A stretch of 64,000 bases of DNA from Bog-473 sp035551835 (lineage in GTDB: Bacteria > Actinomycetota > Acidimicrobiia > Acidimicrobiales > RAAP-2): the NCBI GenBank assembly GCA_035551835.1, contig DASZMN010000032.1, positions 30,374 to 94,373 on the forward strand, written 5' to 3'. A model generated the notes under the pieces. That model worked only from the letters and a program-made list of their open reading frames with translations, searched no databases and was not told where the DNA came from. Made by a program: the position numbers and the translations under genes. This document shows, piece by piece, positions 51,002 through 59,390 of the stretch. Every line of letters starts with the position of its first letter. Position 1 is the stretch's first letter.

Positions 51002-51052
51002 TTGTGTGGTGGAGGGAAAGGGCGTAGAGTGGCGCGAAGTGGAGTAATGGGG
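51002..51052 (+). promoter_or_regulatory. mraZ promoter overlapped by 10-bp-phased GTGG boxes (candidate MraZ operator)
   Basis: TTGTGT (51002-51007), 17 bases, TAGAGT (51025-51030). GTGG boxes begin at 51009, 51029 and 51039, with GGGG at 51049 and a weaker AGGG at 51019: one per helical turn across the -10 box and start site. MraZ is a ring-shaped DNA-binding protein that in E. coli contacts three TGGG(N) repeats with 10-bp period in its own promoter. The spacing here is the same, so autorepression of the whole dcw operon is likely. Confidence 0.55.
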
Positions 51053-51075
51053 CGTCAAAGGACGCAGGCCAGGGA

Positions 51076-51513
51076 GTGTCGTGGGAGAGACGGGTGGTGG
51101 CAGCAGGCTTCGTCGGGAGGTACGAGCACTCGCTCGATACGAAGGGCAGGGTGATCCTGCCCGCGAAGTTCCGCGGCCCGTTCGAGCGGGGGGGCTACCT
51201 CACCCAGCACACCGAGAGGTGTGTCGCCCTTTGGACACCCGCCGAATTCGAGCGACAGATGGAAGTGATGCAGGAGCGGGCGGACTCGGGACGGGCCGAC
51301 CGCAACCGAATGCGAATCTGGGCATCGAACTCGGCCGAGGTCGAGATCGATCGTCAGGGGCGCATGCCGATTCCCCTCCACCTGAGGACGTTCGCCCGGC
51401 TCGATACGGAAGTGCTGGTGCACGGCGCCATCGACCGGGTCGAGTTGTGGAACCCAGCGGAATGGGAGTCACGCGTGCTGCCCGAGGAGAACTGGCTCCT
51501 CGAGGACGACTGA
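51076..51513 (+). CDS. mraZ: Transcriptional regulator MraZ
   Basis: First gene of the division and wall cluster, 145 residues. It contains two SpoVT/AbrB-like halves: 'GRYEHSLDTKGRVILPAKFRG' and later 'VEIDRQGRMPIPLHLRTFARL', each with the conserved D-x-G-R core; the second half is the DNA-contact copy. The start is ambiguous: GTG 51076 has CAGGGAG upstream, while GTG 51094 has GGGAGA five bases before it and would give the more usual N-terminus. A 254-base gap separates it from rsmH, longer than in most species. Confidence 0.95.
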   Translation: MSWERRVVAAGFVGRYEHSLDTKGRVILPAKFRGPFERGGYLTQHTERCVALWTPAEFERQMEVMQERADSGRADRNRMRIWASNSAEVEIDRQGRMPIPLHLRTFARLDTEVLVHGAIDRVELWNPAEWESRVLPEENWLLEDD

Positions 51514-51767
51514 ACCCGGCGCCGTTGGGCCTCGCCGCGAGCGCTTCGACCGACAGAGCTCACACCGAGAAAGGGAGTGAAACAAGGAACACCGCATCGA
51601 ACACCGCAACCACAAGGGATAGGACCCACGGGGGCAGCACCCACCGCGGGGCGAACTGGACCATGTGCAGCTCCTCGACCGGCCCGCTGGAAGGCCACTC
51701 CACCCACTTCCACCACGGTCGTCTGGATCTCCACCTCCCCCTCGACCAACCGGCCGAGGAGCTGCAG

Positions 51768-52703
51768 ATGGCCCACTCGTTCGAACACATTCCCGTGCTG
51801 CGCGACGAGGTGGTGTCGCTCTTCGCCCCGGTGCCCGCCGGCGTCGTCGTCGACGCGACGCTCGGCGGGGGCGGTCACGCCGCGTCACTTTTGGCGGCGC
51901 ATCCCCAACTGCGCGTCCTCGGTCTGGATCGGGACCCGGACGCCCTCGAGGCGGCAGCACGTCGACTTTCTTCGTTCGGGGACCGGGTCACCCTGATCCG
52001 GTCCCCGTTCTCGGCTTTCGGGTCCGTCGTCGAGGACGCGGGCGTGCTGCCGCTGTCGGGCGCGCTCTTCGACCTCGGCGTCAGCTCACCCCAACTCGAT
52101 CGGGCGGGGCGCGGGTTTTCCTACCGCGCCGACGGGCCGCTCGACATGCGGATGGACCCGCAGTCCGGCGTGACGGCGGCAGACCTGGTGAACGGGCTGC
52201 CCGTCGACGCGCTGGCGCGGCTCTTTCGCGAGAACGGAGAGGGGCGACTGGCCGGGCGTATCGCTCGCGCCGTCGTGGAGGCCCGGCCGTTGACCTCCAC
52301 GGGCCAACTGGCCGAAGTCGTGGCGGCCGCCGTGCCGCCTGCGGCGCGCCGCAAGGGCCATCCGGCCCGGCGTGTCTTTCAGGCCTTGCGCATCGAGGTC
52401 AACGACGAGCAGAACGAGTTGCGCACCGCGATCCCCGCCGCGCTCTCGAGCTTGGGCGTCGGCGGCGTGCTCGCCGTCATCAGCTACCACTCGGGTGAGG
52501 ACCGTTTCGTGAAGCAGGCCTTCGCCGAGGCGGCGACCGGCGGGTGTGTCTGCCCGCCGGGTCTCCCTTGCGTATGCGGCGCCGTGCCGCGTCACCGTCT
52601 GGTCTTCCGAGGCGCCCGCAAGGCGACGGCGGCCGAGGTGGCAGCCAACCCACGGGCCGACGCAGCGCGCCTGCGCGCCATCGTGGGGACGGACGAACGC
52701 TGA
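51768..52703 (+). CDS. rsmH: 16S rRNA (cytosine1402-N4)-methyltransferase RsmH (MraW)
   Basis: A 311-residue SAM-dependent methyltransferase. 'FEHIPVLRDEVVSLF' is the invariant opening, VVDATLGGGGHA the SAM motif, 'LFDLGVSSPQLDRAGRGFSYRADGPLDMRMDP' the signature loop, and 'HPARRVFQALRIEVNDE' plus 'VISYHSGEDRFVK' the later conserved blocks. It methylates N4 of C1402 in 16S rRNA. ATG 51768 with GAGGAG seven bases upstream is preferred; the frame is open upstream but lacks family sequence. Its TGA overlaps the next start as TGATG. Confidence 0.95.
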   Translation: MAHSFEHIPVLRDEVVSLFAPVPAGVVVDATLGGGGHAASLLAAHPQLRVLGLDRDPDALEAAARRLSSFGDRVTLIRSPFSAFGSVVEDAGVLPLSGALFDLGVSSPQLDRAGRGFSYRADGPLDMRMDPQSGVTAADLVNGLPVDALARLFRENGEGRLAGRIARAVVEARPLTSTGQLAEVVAAAVPPAARRKGHPARRVFQALRIEVNDEQNELRTAIPAALSSLGVGGVLAVISYHSGEDRFVKQAFAEAATGGCVCPPGLPCVCGAVPRHRLVFRGARKATAAEVAANPRADAARLRAIVGTDER

Positions 52704-53194
52704 TGGCGCCCCCTCCATCGGCGACCGCGGCAACGGCTGCGCCCGCCCGCCGGCACGCCGGGGTTCCGAGTCCGTCCCGGCGCTGGACCCCGCTGCGCGT
52801 CGTCCCGGGCCGGAAGGGAAAGTCCGCACACTCTCGCGGGTGGTTCGGCAACCGGCGCCGGATCCTCAACATCCTTTCCGTCTCGATGATCGTCGCCGCG
52901 CTGTTGGCCGTCGTCGTGGCGCAGGCGCTGCTGGCCAACGGGCAGGTGCGGATGTCGGCGCTGCAGCACCAGCTCTCCCTCGAGCAGAGCGCCCATCGCC
53001 AGGCCGAGCTCGCCGTCTCGCAGCTGGAGACGCCCGCACGGATCGTCGGCGCAGCGCTGAGCCAGGGAATGATGCACCCGGCCGTCACCGAGTTGCCCTA
53101 CGTCTCGTTGTCGGTCCCGTTGCCGACGCCGAAGGTCACGCCGGCCGGAGCAGGCGCCGGCACCTCTACGACCACCGCGACGTCGACGCCATGA
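52703..53194 (+). CDS. FtsL-like septum protein
   Basis: A 163-residue bitopic protein: a basic, Pro/Ala-rich cytoplasmic tail of ~55 residues, one membrane helix (NILSVSMIVAALLAVVVAQALLA), then a short coiled coil (ALQHQLSLEQSAHRQAELAVSQLE) and a Pro/Ala/Thr-rich periplasmic end. Size, topology and position between rsmH and ftsI identify it as the FtsL equivalent even though sequence is poorly conserved. It would join FtsB/DivIC and FtsQ to activate septal synthesis. It overlaps rsmH (TGATG) and ftsI (ATGA). Confidence 0.8.
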   Translation: MAPPPSATAATAAPARRHAGVPSPSRRWTPLRVVPGRKGKSAHSRGWFGNRRRILNILSVSMIVAALLAVVVAQALLANGQVRMSALQHQLSLEQSAHRQAELAVSQLETPARIVGAALSQGMMHPAVTELPYVSLSVPLPTPKVTPAGAGAGTSTTTATSTP

Positions 53195-55227
53195 GCACCA
53201 CGACGCGGCATGAGCCTCGGCGCGCGCGCGCCCTTTCCGGTCGGACCCCCGTTGCGGGGAAGACGCGGACGCAGCCGCACGCACGGCCCGCGGCGAGGCC
53301 ATCGGGGCGTCCCGTTCGTGCCCCTCGGACAGCGGCGCCACCGCAGCCGCAACGACGTTCGACCCCACAACGACACCGACCGCCGACGCGCTCGGGACGC
53401 CCCACCCGGCAGGGCTGGCTCGGCGCCACGTTCCAGCGGCGCGTCCGGATCGTCCGGATGATCCTCCTGGTGGCGATGCTGCTCCTGGTGGCTCGCCTCG
53501 TCGACGTCCAGGTGTTGCACTCGAGCTCGTACCAGGCGCAGGCGCGCGGGGAGTCGGCGATCACCGTCGCACTCCCGTCGCTACGCGGCGGGATCTACGC
53601 CCGTGACGGATCGCCACTCGCACTCTCCGTGCCGACCGACGACGTCGTGGCCGACGATTTTCAGATCGCTCACCCGGTACGGACGGCAGATGCCCTGGCC
53701 CCGATGTTGCACGTGCCGGCCGCCACGCTGGCGACGCAGCTGCACGAGCATTCGGGCTACGTCGTCCTGGCCAAGCAGTTGCCCCAGTCCACCGGCCAGA
53801 AGATCACCGCCGACAGCCTGCCCGGGATCACCCTGATCTCGGACTCCCAGCGCGAGGTCCCCAATGGCAACCTGGCCGCGCCGGTCGTCGGGTTCACCAA
53901 TGCGGCCGGCAAGGGCGCGGCCGGGATCGAATTCGGTGACAACCAACTGCTTGCGGGCGCCGACGGCAAGGAGACGATCATGCAGTCGCCGGGCGGCGTG
54001 ACGTTGCCGCAGTCGCCGGTGAGCAACCAGGTCGCGACGACACCCGGGAGCGGACTGGAGCTCACGCTCGACACCCAGCTGCAGTACGAGTCCGAGCAGG
54101 CCCTGGCCAAGGCGATCGAGTCGTCCAACGCCGTCAGCGGCACCGCCATCGTGATGGACGTGAAGACGGGCCAGATCCTGTCCATGGCGAACCTCGACGC
54201 CACCCACCCCGCGCCGCTCGGGGCGTCGACGGCGGCGCCCACGCCGCCCGGCGGCGTCGTGCCCATCGGCCCCAACGATCCGGTCAACGAAGCACCGAGC
54301 AACCTGGCGGTCACCCAGCTCTACGAGCCGGGCTCCGTGTTCAAGCTGGTGACGTTCTCGGCCGCGCTGCAGGAGGGGCTCATCAACCCGAACTCGGTCT
54401 TCACCGTGCCCTATCAATTGCAGCTCGACGGCTCCACCTTCCACGACGCCGAGACCCACCCGACCGAGTCGCTCACCGCGACGCAGATCCTGGCGCAATC
54501 CTCCAACATCGGGACGTCGGAGATCGCTCAGGGCGTGGGGGAGCAGCATCTGTTGAACCAGGTGAAGGCGCTCGGATTCGGGCAGTCCACCGGGTTCGCG
54601 TTCCCCGGCGAGTCCCCGGGCCTGCTGGCGACGGCCGCCCAGTGGGAGCCGACCGACTACGTGTCGCTCCCCATCGGCCAGGTGGACGCGGTGAACGCAT
54701 TGCAGGTCCTCGACTCCTACAACACGGTGGCGAACGGCGGCGTGTACGTGTCGCCCAAGCTCGTTCAGGCCACGATCAGCCCGTCGGGCACGGTCACCAA
54801 GACCGCCGCCTCGGCGACCCACCAGGTCCTGTCGCCATCGGTCAACTCCGAGCTCACCTCGATGCTCGAGCAGGTGGTCAACCAGGGCACGGGCACGAGC
54901 GCCGCCATCCCCGGTTACACGGTCGCCGGCAAGACCGGCACCGCGCAGATCCCGACCCAGGGCCAGGACTCCTACGTTCCCGGCGCCTACATGGCTTCGT
55001 TCGTCGGTTTCGCACCCGCCGCGAATCCGACCTTGTCGATGATCGTCGTGCTGAACCGGCCCACGCCCATCTTCGGCGGCACCGTGGCCGCACCGGTGTT
55101 CTCGCAAATCATGAGCTACGCGCTCCACCGCTACGACATCCCCACCACCCCGGGGGCCCAGAGCACCACGACGCAACCGGGCACCCCGGCCACGAAGGCG
55201 AGTGACCAGGCCCAGGACATCACGTGA
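53191..55227 (+). CDS. ftsI: Septal peptidoglycan transpeptidase (class B PBP)
   Basis: A 678-residue class B penicillin-binding protein. A very long basic Pro/Arg-rich cytoplasmic tail (~85 residues) precedes the membrane helix 'MILLVAMLLLVARLV'. 'RGGIYARDGSPLA' marks the start of the N-terminal pedestal domain. The transpeptidase active site has Ser382-x-x-Lys385 (SVFK), SSN at 437-439 and KTG at 581-583, all intact. It cross-links septal peptidoglycan together with FtsW. The C-terminus ends in a Thr/Pro tail. Coupled to the FtsL-like gene; murE starts 70 bases downstream. Confidence 0.96.
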   Translation: MSTTTRHEPRRARALSGRTPVAGKTRTQPHARPAARPSGRPVRAPRTAAPPQPQRRSTPQRHRPPTRSGRPTRQGWLGATFQRRVRIVRMILLVAMLLLVARLVDVQVLHSSSYQAQARGESAITVALPSLRGGIYARDGSPLALSVPTDDVVADDFQIAHPVRTADALAPMLHVPAATLATQLHEHSGYVVLAKQLPQSTGQKITADSLPGITLISDSQREVPNGNLAAPVVGFTNAAGKGAAGIEFGDNQLLAGADGKETIMQSPGGVTLPQSPVSNQVATTPGSGLELTLDTQLQYESEQALAKAIESSNAVSGTAIVMDVKTGQILSMANLDATHPAPLGASTAAPTPPGGVVPIGPNDPVNEAPSNLAVTQLYEPGSVFKLVTFSAALQEGLINPNSVFTVPYQLQLDGSTFHDAETHPTESLTATQILAQSSNIGTSEIAQGVGEQHLLNQVKALGFGQSTGFAFPGESPGLLATAAQWEPTDYVSLPIGQVDAVNALQVLDSYNTVANGGVYVSPKLVQATISPSGTVTKTAASATHQVLSPSVNSELTSMLEQVVNQGTGTSAAIPGYTVAGKTGTAQIPTQGQDSYVPGAYMASFVGFAPAANPTLSMIVVLNRPTPIFGGTVAAPVFSQIMSYALHRYDIPTTPGAQSTTTQPGTPATKASDQAQDIT

Positions 55228-55297
55228 TCTGTTGTGACACACCCATTGCGAGCGTGACGCAGGGGGCCCCTCGGCATGCAACGCTGTCGGGTCGACC

Positions 55298-56911
55298 ATG
55301 CGTACCGTGCCGATGAACCTCCTCTTCGACGACATCGAGGTGCTGGAAACGGTGGGCGACCCCACCGCCGTCGAGGTCGGCGGCGTCGCCCACGACAGCC
55401 GCCGGGTCGTGCCGGGTGACCTCTTTTGCTGCGTGCCGGGGCTCGAGAGTGACGGACACGTCTACGCGACGGAAGCGGTCGAGCGTGGTGCGATTGGCGT
55501 GCTCTGCGAGCACTTCATCCCCGAACTATTGGACCGTGACGTCACCCAGGCTCGCATCGCGCCGGGCACGATGCGCCCGGTCATGGCGCAGCTGGCTGCG
55601 GCCTTCTACGGCTTTCCGGCACGCGATCTGCTGATGATCGGCGTGACGGGTACCAACGGTAAGACGACGGTCACGCAGATCCTCGGCGATCTCCTTACCG
55701 CGACCGGTCGCCCGACCAACATCATGGGCACCTTGTCCGGCGCGCGGACGACGCCCGAGGCGACTGAGATCGAGCGCGTCCTGGCGGGCGTGCGTGATCG
55801 CCAGAAGTGGGACGGGCTCCGTCACGCCGTCGCCATGGAGGTATCGAGCCACGCACTCGTGCAGTCGAGGGTCGACACGATCCACTTCGACGTGGCCGTC
55901 TTCACGAACCTCAGCCACGACCATCTCGACTACCACGGCACCATGGAGGAGTACTTCGAGGCGAAGGCAAAGCTCTTCACGTCAAATCACGCGCTGCGCG
56001 GTGTGGCAAACGCAGACGACCCCTGGGGGCGCCGGATGCTGGAACGAGCCCACATCCCGATGGTCGGCGTGCACCGCGCCGATGCCGGCGACGTGGTCCT
56101 GCGGCCCGGTTGCAGTGAGTTCACCTGGAGGGGCCACCGGGTCACCACCCCGCTGACGGGTGGGGTCAACGTGGACAATGCACTGTTGGCGGCCGAGGCG
56201 GCCCTGGTGCTGGACCCTGACCTCGAGCCCGACGAGATCGCGGCCGCCATGGCGCAACTCCGTCCGGTCCCGGGTCGCCTCCAGGTCGTCGCGGCGGCGC
56301 CACCTCTCGAGGGATCGATGAAGGCGGCGACGCGCGCTGGATTGCCGCCGGACAACGTCGCCCGCCCGCCCTTTACCGTCCTCGTCGACTACGCCCACAC
56401 TCCCGCCGGCCTGGAGATCGTGTTGGCCGAGGCGCGCCGGCTCGGTCCCGGGACGCCGGACCGGGTGATCTCCGTCTTCGGATGTGGCGGCAACCGGGAC
56501 CGGGCCAAGCGCCCCGTCATGGGAGCGGTCGCCGCTCGGGCCAGCGACCTCGCGTTCTTGACGTCGGACAACCCCCGCGATGAGGACCCCGACGCCATCA
56601 TCGAAGAGGTGTTGGGTGGCGTGCCGGGTGGGAGGGAGAACCCGCGCGTCGTCGTCGAGAGCGACCGGCGCACCGCCATTCGCCGCGCCCTCGATGCCGC
56701 CGGCCCGGGGGACGTCGTCGTGATCGCGGGCAAGGGACACGAGAACTACCAGGAGACCGCCGGGCGCCGGTTGCCGTTCGACGATGCCGACGAGGCGCGC
56801 GAGGCACTCTCGTCCCGCTTCGTGTCGGACCCGAGCACGTGGGTGGCCGCGACGGACGGCCCGAACCCGCTCCCCCCCTCGGCTTCCGGCGGCACCAGCG
56901 CGGAGGGCTGA
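55298..56911 (+). CDS. murE: UDP-MurNAc-tripeptide synthetase (meso-DAP-adding)
   Basis: A 537-residue Mur ligase. GTNGKTT (118-124) is the ATP loop, 'HDHLDYHGTMEEYFEAKAKLF' with the carbamylated Lys follows, and D424-N-P-R427 is the motif that selects meso-diaminopimelate in MurE. The C-terminal domain includes 'GKGHENYQ'. So this bacterium makes DAP-type wall. In most actinobacteria murF follows; here mraY begins only 6 bases after the stop. Confidence 0.96.
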   Translation: MRTVPMNLLFDDIEVLETVGDPTAVEVGGVAHDSRRVVPGDLFCCVPGLESDGHVYATEAVERGAIGVLCEHFIPELLDRDVTQARIAPGTMRPVMAQLAAAFYGFPARDLLMIGVTGTNGKTTVTQILGDLLTATGRPTNIMGTLSGARTTPEATEIERVLAGVRDRQKWDGLRHAVAMEVSSHALVQSRVDTIHFDVAVFTNLSHDHLDYHGTMEEYFEAKAKLFTSNHALRGVANADDPWGRRMLERAHIPMVGVHRADAGDVVLRPGCSEFTWRGHRVTTPLTGGVNVDNALLAAEAALVLDPDLEPDEIAAAMAQLRPVPGRLQVVAAAPPLEGSMKAATRAGLPPDNVARPPFTVLVDYAHTPAGLEIVLAEARRLGPGTPDRVISVFGCGGNRDRAKRPVMGAVAARASDLAFLTSDNPRDEDPDAIIEEVLGGVPGGRENPRVVVESDRRTAIRRALDAAGPGDVVVIAGKGHENYQETAGRRLPFDDADEAREALSSRFVSDPSTWVAATDGPNPLPPSASGGTSAEG

Positions 56912-56917
56912 GGTCAC

Positions 56918-57958
56918 GTGCTCGGTCTTCTCGTCTCGGGTGGCGTCGCGCTGTGGTGTGCCATCCTCTCGACGCCCTTTCTCATCCGCTATTTCCGCAA
57001 CCGGCAGATCGGCCAGCACATCCGCGAAGACGGTCCGGCGACCCACACCGCCAAGGCGGGCACGCCGACCATGGGCGGCATCGCGATCGTGGGCTCTGTG
57101 GCCATCGGCTATGCCGTAGGCCACATCGGCACCGAGATCCGTTTCTCGCGTACCGGCTACCTGACGATCGGCGCGGTGGTGGCGTTCGGCCTCATCGGGT
57201 ACATGGACGACTACATCAAGATCCACCACCGGCGCAGCCTCGGCCTGAACAAGCGGGCCAAGTCGGCGGCCCAGCTCGTATGCGCCCTCGCCTTCGCTGT
57301 CCTGGCGGTGGAATGGGCGCACACGTCGACCGCGTTGTCCTTCACCCGCTCCCAAGCGATCGGGATCAACATGGGCTCCGTCCTCTGGGTGGTCTTCGCC
57401 GTCCTGGTCATGGTCGGGTCGTCGAACGCCGTCAACATCACCGACGGGGTCGACGGGTTGGCGGCGGGCTCGGGGACGTTCTGCTTTGCCGTCCTGTCGA
57501 TCATGGGCTATTGGATCTTCCGGCACTACTCGATCTACCACGTGCTACCGGCGTCCGCGATCGACCTCTCCCTGGTCGCGGTCGCGCTCGCCGGCGCGTG
57601 CATCGGCTTCCTGTGGTGGAACGCTGCGCCGGCCAAGATCATCATGGGCGACACGGGGTCGCTGGCCATCGGCGCCGGGCTCGCCGCGCTCTGCCTGCTG
57701 CTCAACCTCGAGCTCCTTCTGCTCGTCATCGGCGGGCTGTTCGTCATGGAGACGGTCTCGGTGATCATGCAGGTCATCAGCTTCCGCATCTTCCACCGCC
57801 GCATCTTCCGCATGGCGCCGATCCACCACCACTTCGAGTTGGCCGGGTGGCCCGAGACCACGGTGATCGTCCGCTTCTGGATCCTCGGGGGCCTCTTCTG
57901 CGCGCTGGGGCTCGGCATCTTCTACGGCGACTTCCTCACGGTGGCGAAGTTCACATGA
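56918..57958 (+). CDS. mraY: Phospho-MurNAc-pentapeptide transferase
   Basis: A 346-residue, ten-helix membrane transferase. 'TPTMGGI' near residue 47, the metal-binding Asp pair in 'GYMDDYIK' near 93, 'SNAVNITDGVDGL' near 168 and the HHH motif in 'APIHHHFE' near 300 are all present. It moves phospho-MurNAc-pentapeptide to undecaprenyl phosphate, making lipid I. GTG start 7 bases after the murE stop. Its TGA overlaps the start of a 53-codon ORF by ATGA. Confidence 0.96.
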   Translation: MLGLLVSGGVALWCAILSTPFLIRYFRNRQIGQHIREDGPATHTAKAGTPTMGGIAIVGSVAIGYAVGHIGTEIRFSRTGYLTIGAVVAFGLIGYMDDYIKIHHRRSLGLNKRAKSAAQLVCALAFAVLAVEWAHTSTALSFTRSQAIGINMGSVLWVVFAVLVMVGSSNAVNITDGVDGLAAGSGTFCFAVLSIMGYWIFRHYSIYHVLPASAIDLSLVAVALAGACIGFLWWNAAPAKIIMGDTGSLAIGAGLAALCLLLNLELLLLVIGGLFVMETVSVIMQVISFRIFHRRIFRMAPIHHHFELAGWPETTVIVRFWILGGLFCALGLGIFYGDFLTVAKFT

Positions 57959-58116
57959 CGCGCCCCACGCCCGGCGGCGCGACAGACCGTGTCAACGATC
58001 AGTTCATCCGCCACTTCGTGCCCGGGGTGCGGGAGAATTGGCAGATGCATCGGGTGTCGGACCGAGCGGGAGGGCGCGCGCGCCCCACGGGCGGAAGAGG
58101 GAGGTGGCGCGCATGA
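57955..58116 (+). CDS. 53-residue ORF coupled on both sides, in the murD position
   Basis: An ATG at 57955 overlaps the mraY stop (ATGA), and its own TGA (58114-58116) overlaps the ftsW start (ATGA). The product begins MTRPTPGG and includes 'DQFIRHFVPGVRENWQMHR'; it is basic, without membrane helix, Mur-ligase motif or known domain. The second half is Arg/Gly-rich. A GGTGG lies upstream of the ATG. The two tight overlaps suggest translation, at least to carry ribosomes from mraY to ftsW, but it may have no protein function. I see no resemblance to MurD. Confidence 0.5.
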   Translation: MTRPTPGGATDRVNDQFIRHFVPGVRENWQMHRVSDRAGGRARPTGGRGRWRA

Positions 58117-59390
58117 GTCCCTCAAGCGCGTCCACGACGCGCCGCCCGGCCGGGGCGACCCCGAGCGCGCCGGCCCGACGCGCCACCGGCTCGGCGACCG
58201 CCAGGGCCGTGCGCCGCACGGCGCGCGCTGACGGTCAGAAGCTGCAGATCGCTGGCCGGCAGATCTCGGTCTCGACGCTCCTGCTCGTCGACGTTGCCTT
58301 GCTCTGCGTGATCGGCCTCGTCATGGTGGGGACGGCCTCGTCGGTTGTCTCGATCTCCACCTACGGCAGCCCCTGGGCGATCCTCATACGCGAAGGCATG
58401 TGGATGGCGATCGGCGTCGTGGCCCTCGGGCTGGCCCTGCGCTTCGACTACCGGAAGCTGCGCCGCCTGAGCCCGCTCATCATGGTGGCCACGTTCGGCC
58501 TCCTCTTCATAGTGCTCGTGCCGGGGCTGGGCGTGCACGCAATGGGGTCGAGCCGCTGGATCGGCTTCGGCCAGTTCCGCCTGCAACCATCGGAGCTCAT
58601 GAAGCTCGCCCTCACGCTGTTCGCGGCGGACTTCATCGCCCGCCGGCTCGATGAGGACGCGAGCGACCGCCGCATCATCGGCCCGGTGATCCTCGTCACG
58701 GGGTTCGCCTGCGTGCTGATCCTGGCGCAACCGGACATGGGCACCGCCATGGTCCTCGGATGCATTGCGATGGCCCTCCTCTTCGTCTCGGGCGTGCGGC
58801 TCGGCCCGGTGATGAAGGTGATGGCCGCCCTCGCGGTGCTTGCCCTGATCGTGGCGGTGGCCTCTCCGTATCGCCGCACCCGGCTGCTGTCGTTCATGGA
58901 CCCCTCGGCGCACGGCTCGAGCTCGGGCTACCAGGTGCTCCAATCCCTGATCGGCCTCGGGTCCGGACACCTCGTCGGCATGGGGCTCGGGGGCGGGCAG
59001 GCGCAGTGGGGGTACCTGCCCAACGCGCACACGGACTTCATCTTCTCGGTCATCGGCGAGGAGCTCGGCATCGTCGGCGCGCTGTTGGTGCTGGCGCTCC
59101 TCGGCGGGTTCCTCTGGCTCGGCATTCGGGCCGCGACGGCGTCGGTCGACCGGTTCGGCGGCCTGCTTGCGCTTGGACTCGTGGCGTGGGTGGCGGCCGA
59201 GACACTCATCAACGTCGGGGCGGTGGTCGGTGTATTGCCCGTGACCGGGATCCCGTTGCCGTTCATCTCGTTCGGCGGCTCCTCCCTCGTCATCACGATG
59301 ACCGCCGCGGGTGTGCTCATCAACGTGGCGAGGCAAGGCGAAGATACTGCGGGCCCGCTGCGGGCCGTCGGCGCCCGCCGGGGTCGGTGA
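58113..59390 (+). CDS. ftsW: SEDS-family septal glycosyltransferase
   Basis: A 425-residue SEDS protein with ten helices after a ~45-residue basic tail. 'SSRWIGFGQFRLQPSELMKLALTLFAADF' is the conserved loop, 'GLGGGQAQWGYLPNAHTDFIFSVIGEELG' holds the catalytic-type Asp/Glu of the central loop, and 'GIPLPFISFGGSSL' is near the C-terminus. It polymerises lipid II glycan at the septum with FtsI. ATG 58113, with AGGGAGGTG upstream, is preferred to the longer frame extension. The stop overlaps the murG GTG (GTGA). Confidence 0.96.
   Translation: MSPSSASTTRRPAGATPSAPARRATGSATARAVRRTARADGQKLQIAGRQISVSTLLLVDVALLCVIGLVMVGTASSVVSISTYGSPWAILIREGMWMAIGVVALGLALRFDYRKLRRLSPLIMVATFGLLFIVLVPGLGVHAMGSSRWIGFGQFRLQPSELMKLALTLFAADFIARRLDEDASDRRIIGPVILVTGFACVLILAQPDMGTAMVLGCIAMALLFVSGVRLGPVMKVMAALAVLALIVAVASPYRRTRLLSFMDPSAHGSSSGYQVLQSLIGLGSGHLVGMGLGGGQAQWGYLPNAHTDFIFSVIGEELGIVGALLVLALLGGFLWLGIRAATASVDRFGGLLALGLVAWVAAETLINVGAVVGVLPVTGIPLPFISFGGSSLVITMTAAGVLINVARQGEDTAGPLRAVGARRGR

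Noticed and set aside
57955..58116. 53-codon ORF as a remnant of murD
   Set aside because: No piece of a Mur ligase motif can be found in its translation; position alone is not evidence.
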